Below are positions 59,877-64,000 of a stretch of DNA of 64,000 nucleotides, one piece after another. A program made the translations under genes and the position numbers. This DNA comes from Agelas oroides. Lineage: Eukaryota; Porifera; Demospongiae; Agelasida; Agelasidae. The DNA lies in NCBI GenBank assembly GCA_949130485.1, contig OX422189.1:9966492-10030491 (forward strand), given 5' to 3'. The notes below the pieces were generated by a model. The model worked only from the letters and a program-made list of their open reading frames with translations. It was not told the origin of the DNA and did no database searches. Position 1 is the first letter of the stretch. Each line of letters starts with the position of its first letter.

Positions 59877-62756
59877 CTAGTTAATGATGGATCCCAGGAA
59901 TACTGTCTTGGTATACTTGTTCTGGTTATCACACCCACCCACCACTAACACTTGGTTGGATGATAGCTGTACTGCAGTGCAGGCATAGCGTGGCTCTGGT
60001 AGATCCCCAGCTGTGGCTCTTAACCGGGAATTGGTGAGGGGAAGGAAAATGTGGACTGCTGTGGAGGCAGGAGTTTTGTCATAGTACCCTCCCACAGCTA
60101 GGAGGTTTCCACTCAGGCTTGCTGCAGCAGAAAGCTTCAGTGGAATATCAGGGAGGGTCTTCTGGACAGACATTTGGCTAGCTAACTGGAAAGGAGGTGA
60201 GGTGACTTTCTGAAGAGGAGTGTACACGACAGTGTTGATGCCCTTGCCATCAGTATCAGCCCCCCCCAGTTGGTACCAAGTATCTTCAGTGGTGACAGAG
60301 GTCATGATCCTACAAGGTACAGGTAGGGGGTCAGCAGTGTACCACTGTGATCTTTCACTGTTGTACACCTCCACAGTAGCGCAAGGTACAGCCATGCCAT
60401 CCCTGAAACCAGTGCTCCCCCCACTTGCGACAATGGTGGACTGGGTGGTGGCAACTGAAAGGTAACACCTAGCAGTTGGCATGGGTTTGAGGAACTCCTC
60501 CCATTTGTGGGATTCTTCTTTGAAGCGATACACTTTGCCAGTGAAACCACCACCACGTGGTATCCCGCCCCCCACTGTGGTGAGGTTTCCTTTAAACGGA
60601 GTCATGGCAAAAACAACTACACTGTGCGGAGGAAGACGGCTCCACTCATTCCTGGATGGGTCATACTGGAAGACCTGCTTACGATCCTCACCACGCTCAG
60701 TATCTCCCCCTCCCATGTAGATTTTTTCTCCCATCGTAACAACCTGTGGCCTGTACATTGGCACCGGCATATCAGCCCACCTCTTCCAATGCAGCTTGGC
60801 CTGGGGGTGGAGGAGCTGGGGCTGGAGGGAGGGAACAATAACACCTTTAGTAAAGTTATGGTGTGTTTTTACTTGCTGCACATGTGCAACTGCTAGCTAG
60901 CTACCTTCCCAACTTCTAGTTTGGTTTGATCACTTATAGTTCTGTAATCATGGAGGGTGCATGGGAGCCGGGAAGGCCTAGGAACGACTTTATGCAACTG
61001 TTATACAAGCCATTGTGATAGTGTAGCTACATGCTATCATGAACAACACACAACTTTTACTATCTTCTGTACAATAAATGTTGGCATAACCACTTTAGCG
61101 TGTACTCATGGGTACCTGATTTTGTATGTTGGCCTGTTTGGTATGGTTGGGTTGACTGTGTGCCCGTTGTGAGGGGCTTCGAACTGATAACCTCTCCACC
61201 ATAGCCCTCAGAGACTCAATTTCAGATTGGTTTGAGTCAATTTCTGATTGCTTCGACTGGATATGCACTTGGAACTGTTGAAGCATCTTGACTCGGTTTG
61301 TGGGGAGTGCAGACAAGATGGTGTTGACTTGATCAAGGAGGACTGGAGCCCCAGGTCTCTGAGCTGGCATGTTACTGAGGCACTGGCATATCAGAGCAAT
61401 AAGTGGATGGTCGTTACCAATCTCCTGGAGATACTCAGCCCTGCGCTCAACTTCAGAGACAGGGATGATTGCATCTGGGTTTTGTGGATCAGGACGGAAT
61501 GAATCCTCGGGAAATGGCCACCTTCCACAGAGGGTGTGGATGATCAGGACACCATAGGAGTAGATGTCAATCTTTGAGGTGTATTTTGGTTTTGCCGTGA
61601 GAGCTTCTGGTGGCATGTAGCAGGGAGTCCCAGGTGCTTTGGTCTGTGTCATCTGGGTCATTCGGGCAGGGGTCAGGTTGAGGATCTTTGCCACCCCCAG
61701 GTCCCAGTGGCGTAGGAACCGTAGCGGCCGTAGCGGCTTTGGCCGCTACACTTTTTAGGGCGCAAATTAATATTCATAACCTGCTAAAATTACTATAATA
61801 GCTAAAGCTAGCCTCGTTCCCTGGGAACGAGCCTAAGCTCAAGCAGCCTCTTCGTTGCACCAGTCTCATATGCAGTTACATGCGTACATTTCCGCTTAAA
61901 GTACACTACAAAGCAATCAAAATCTTGGCAGTGAGATGGCTAGGTACGAGGCTAGTGCACATTTTCACAGAGACCTACTACTACAAGCGACGAAAGCTGG
62001 GCGGTCTCCTGGGAACAACGACGAAGTCAGTACGTATAATCTTACTGTTTTTCAAATATTTTACTGGACGGTTGGGAAGGTCTGAAAGCTTATACCCTTG
62101 AAAAAAGGCTTTATTTTGCAGTCTAAAGGTGCACACTTTGAAAAAATTCGCCGCCGCGCTATGCGCGGCGAAATTATTTAACATTTTTTCCGCCACGCTT
62201 CGCGCGGTACAACATGGCATCTACACTTCAAATTTGCTTCCTACGCCTATGCCAGGTCCGACAGTTTGGCATTCATGTTGGACGTGAGAAGAACATTATT
62301 GGCTGAAAGATCACGGTGTATGATTGGTGGGGATCTCTTGTGCAAGTAGCACAGACCAAGTGCCACGTCACACAGTATTTCATAGCTGATCTCCTCGGGT
62401 AGGACACCATTCCTCTCCAGACAGATGGACAGGGTGGTGTGGAGATACTCCATCACCAGTATGGGGAGCCGGAAATCCTGCTCATACCACACACCGAGGA
62501 ACTGCACAATACATGGGTGGTGCAGTCCACTGAGGAGTTCACATTCTCCTGCAAATCGCTCCAACATGGCTGCCTTCTCATGTGGCATGGCTGATTCAAA
62601 CAAAATGCCATGGATCTTCTTGCCCACACATTTTAGACCATGATACTCAAGCTCTTTCACCACTGCATATGACCCATGTCCCACCTCTCTACCTGCATCA
62701 CAAACCCCATCAAGTTCAAGATGCCTCAAAGCACTGGCTGCTCCTCCTGTGGCCAT
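59877..62756 (-). pseudogene. Kinase-kelch unit G, kinase exon split by a transposon
   Basis: The kinase exon 62756-61116 starts MATGGAASALRHLELDG and reads through HRDLSANN to LSDL, where a 547-base element (61705-62251) interrupts the LSDLGVAK loop; the frame resumes at GVAKILNLTPARM. Apart from the element and its duplicated 8 bases, I see no other lesion. Donor CAG|GTACCC at 61116; kelch exon 60821-59877 (314 codons plus stop) is open with six blades. The last roughly 110 bases match unit A almost perfectly. Translation into the element stops just after NAKLSDLA. Confidence 0.88.
61705..62251. mobile_element. hAT-like non-autonomous element in kinase G, 8-bp target duplication
   Basis: Ends CAGTGGCGTAGGAACC and GCTTCCTACGCCTATG are inverted. 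CCAGGTCC lies on both sides (61697-61704 and 62252-62259) but once in sister genes. An 8-bp duplication with CAGTGGCGTAG termini is typical of hAT elements. The interior has GC-rich palindromes (GCCGCCGCGC..GCGCGGCG; GTAGCGGCCGTAGCGGC) and a nested 27-base TAGCCTCGTTCCCTGGGAACGAGCCTA hairpin at 61809-61835. No transposase. Confidence 0.93.
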
Positions 62757-62845
62757 CTTTCTATTTCACAAATTTAATGCAGAGAAATGATGGATCCATA
62801 TACATTGTTATCATGTGATCTGTGAACTATCTGTAGAATGTTGTA

Positions 62846-63335
62846 TTGTACCATAGTCTCGCAAAAGAGCGTCCACCCTCGAAAGAGCGCCCACCCCCTA
62901 CTTGTGGTCCAATTTCCTGTGGGTCAATTGAATGAGCGCCCACCCTGGAGCGAGGCCCAAGTTAATCAGAGCGCACCGGTGGAGTGTTGAGAAGCACAGC
63001 GTTAAAGCGCTATGCACATCTGAAGTAAGAAAACTTCGCGTTACACTTTACCGAAGGGTGGCTTTGCGGAGTCGTAGCCGGCTATAAATCATGAAATGGG
63101 CCGCGCTTGCTCTGTAGCTCACGGTGGCATTTTGCAGTTCAGAGTCTAGCGTTCCGTCAGAGCGTGAGCTTCCAAGGCCCGCGGTTACGTTATTGTTTAT
63201 CCAATACTTCAGCGAATTTGTGGGCTGTAGGCGCTCTTTCGCGGAAACACTTCAAAGAGCGCCCCCCCCCCCCCCCCTTCTTTGACAGGCTTGTAACATG
63301 CTCCGCCCATGGGCGCTCTTTCGACTACGGTACAA
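62846..63335. mobile_element. Element with repeated GAAAGAGCGCCC motifs
   Basis: Ends TTGTACCATAGTCTCGCAAA and TTTCGACTACGGTACAA are inverted. The words GAAAGAGCGCCCACC (or AGCGCTCTTT inverted) occur at least six times inside. A poly-C run sits at 63264-63278. About 490 bases, GC-richer than its surroundings, no ORF with family signal. Confidence 0.7.
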
Positions 63336-63712
63336 TGTGTTTATAAATGTCTGAAGTATAAACATAGCATGTTTGATAAAGCTTTTTACAGATGCCTCCT
63401 CCTACTACACGTGCACACACACACCAGCACCTGTGTGGTTCATTCACACACACACACACACACTAATTAAAATACAAGGATGTGAATGTGTTTGAGTCCC
63501 TTGTACTGTATAATTGCCATCATACAAATGTTGTCTTTGGGACTGAAAAAAATGCTTGTCCATGCAACTGGGGAAAACACAAAATAATTTTTGAAAATAC
63601 AAAAATGTCATAGCTACTTGCAAAACAACCTCTGCAAAGGTTGAAGGTCAATAACTACTTTCAGTTCAGTAAAGTAGTTTTGCAAAAGAAGTCAGGCGTA
63701 GAGAAAAGTAAT
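63336..63712. other. Spacer G-H
   Basis: AT-rich with short CA runs (63410-63470). No gene supported. Confidence 0.5.
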
Positions 63713-64000
63713 TTAGAAGACATAAAAGTCTGCTCGAGACCCCAGGAATACCGTCTTGGTATGCTTGTCTTGGTTATCTTTCCCACCAACAACTAATACT
63801 CGATTGGATGATTGCTGTACTGCAGTGCAGGCATGACGTGGCTCTGGTAGATTCCCAGTGGTGGCTCTGACCCAGGAGTTGGTGAGAGGGATAAAAATGT
63901 GCACACTTGGGGAGGCAGGGGTTTTGTCACTGTATCCACCTATAGCTAGGAGGTTTCCACTCAGGCTTGCTGCAGCAGACGACTTCAGTGGGGTGTCAGG
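63713..64000 (-). CDS. Kinase-kelch unit H, last blades of kelch exon (cut by window edge)
   Basis: Only the 3' end is present: frame open from 64000 through TPLKSSAAASLSGNLLAIGG-like sequence, then WVRATTGNLPEPRHACTAV, VLVVGGKDNQDKHTKTVFLGS. It ends with RADFYVF instead of the usual ITI, owing to local sequence change before the stop. The kinase exon would lie beyond the window, so intactness cannot be judged. Confidence 0.75.
   Translation of the reverse strand, partial: PDTPLKSSAAASLSGNLLAIGGYSDKTPASPSVHIFIPLTNSWVRATTGNLPEPRHACTAVQQSSNRVLVVGGKDNQDKHTKTVFLGSRADFYVF

Overview
This is eukaryotic, metazoan-type DNA: intron-rich genes with GT..AG junctions, long polypyrimidine tracts before 3' splice sites, many microsatellites and short inverted-repeat elements. 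Two genes are recognisable animal families (TBL1XR1-type WD40 corepressor and LRCH). The right half holds a tandem family of TKL-like kinase genes spliced to a kelch propeller. An early-branching marine invertebrate, most likely a sponge, fits this content, but that is inference and no taxonomic marker is present.

Layout. 1-2338: pyrimidine/purine tracts, the probable last exon of an unknown + gene, and the first exon of an unknown - gene. 2694-8258: TBL1XR1 orthologue on +, reconstructed as 12 exons (505 aa). 8886 to about 19090: a coiled-coil gene on -, at least 24 exons (about 900-980 aa), product not recognised. 19289-36743: LRCH orthologue on +, 20 exons, about 831 aa (LRR N-terminus, basic/proline-rich middle, C-terminal calponin-homology domain). 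It starts about 200 bp head-to-head from the coiled-coil gene across a promoter with NRF-1-, ETS- and YY1-like motifs.

Kinase-kelch cluster. A kinase-kelch gene (unit A, -) is nested inside the LRCH intron between exons 9 and 10. Downstream of LRCH come seven more units (B, C, D, D', E, F, G) and the start of another (H), all on -. Each complete unit is one intronless kinase exon (no transmembrane segment, heptad tail) joined by one short phase-0 intron to one intronless six-blade kelch exon. B, D and F look intact. A, C, D', E and G are broken, each differently: nonsense codon plus a templated 70-bp insertion (A); deletion of the catalytic-lysine region, HRD to HND and a stop (C); frameshifted kelch only (D'); N-lobe replaced by a giant CA repeat (E); a 547-bp hAT-like element with an 8-bp target duplication (G).

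The spacers between units carry decayed copies of LRCH exons 9, 10, 13 and 19 and LRCH intron DNA, in the order seen around nested unit A. This indicates that the cluster grew by duplicating a piece of LRCH together with its nested passenger gene. The window also holds several short transposon families, including a fold-back element as small as 45 bp with clear 9-10 bp target duplications, a piggyBac-like TTAA element, a tRNA-Asp-derived SINE and a roughly 240-bp MITE in four copies.
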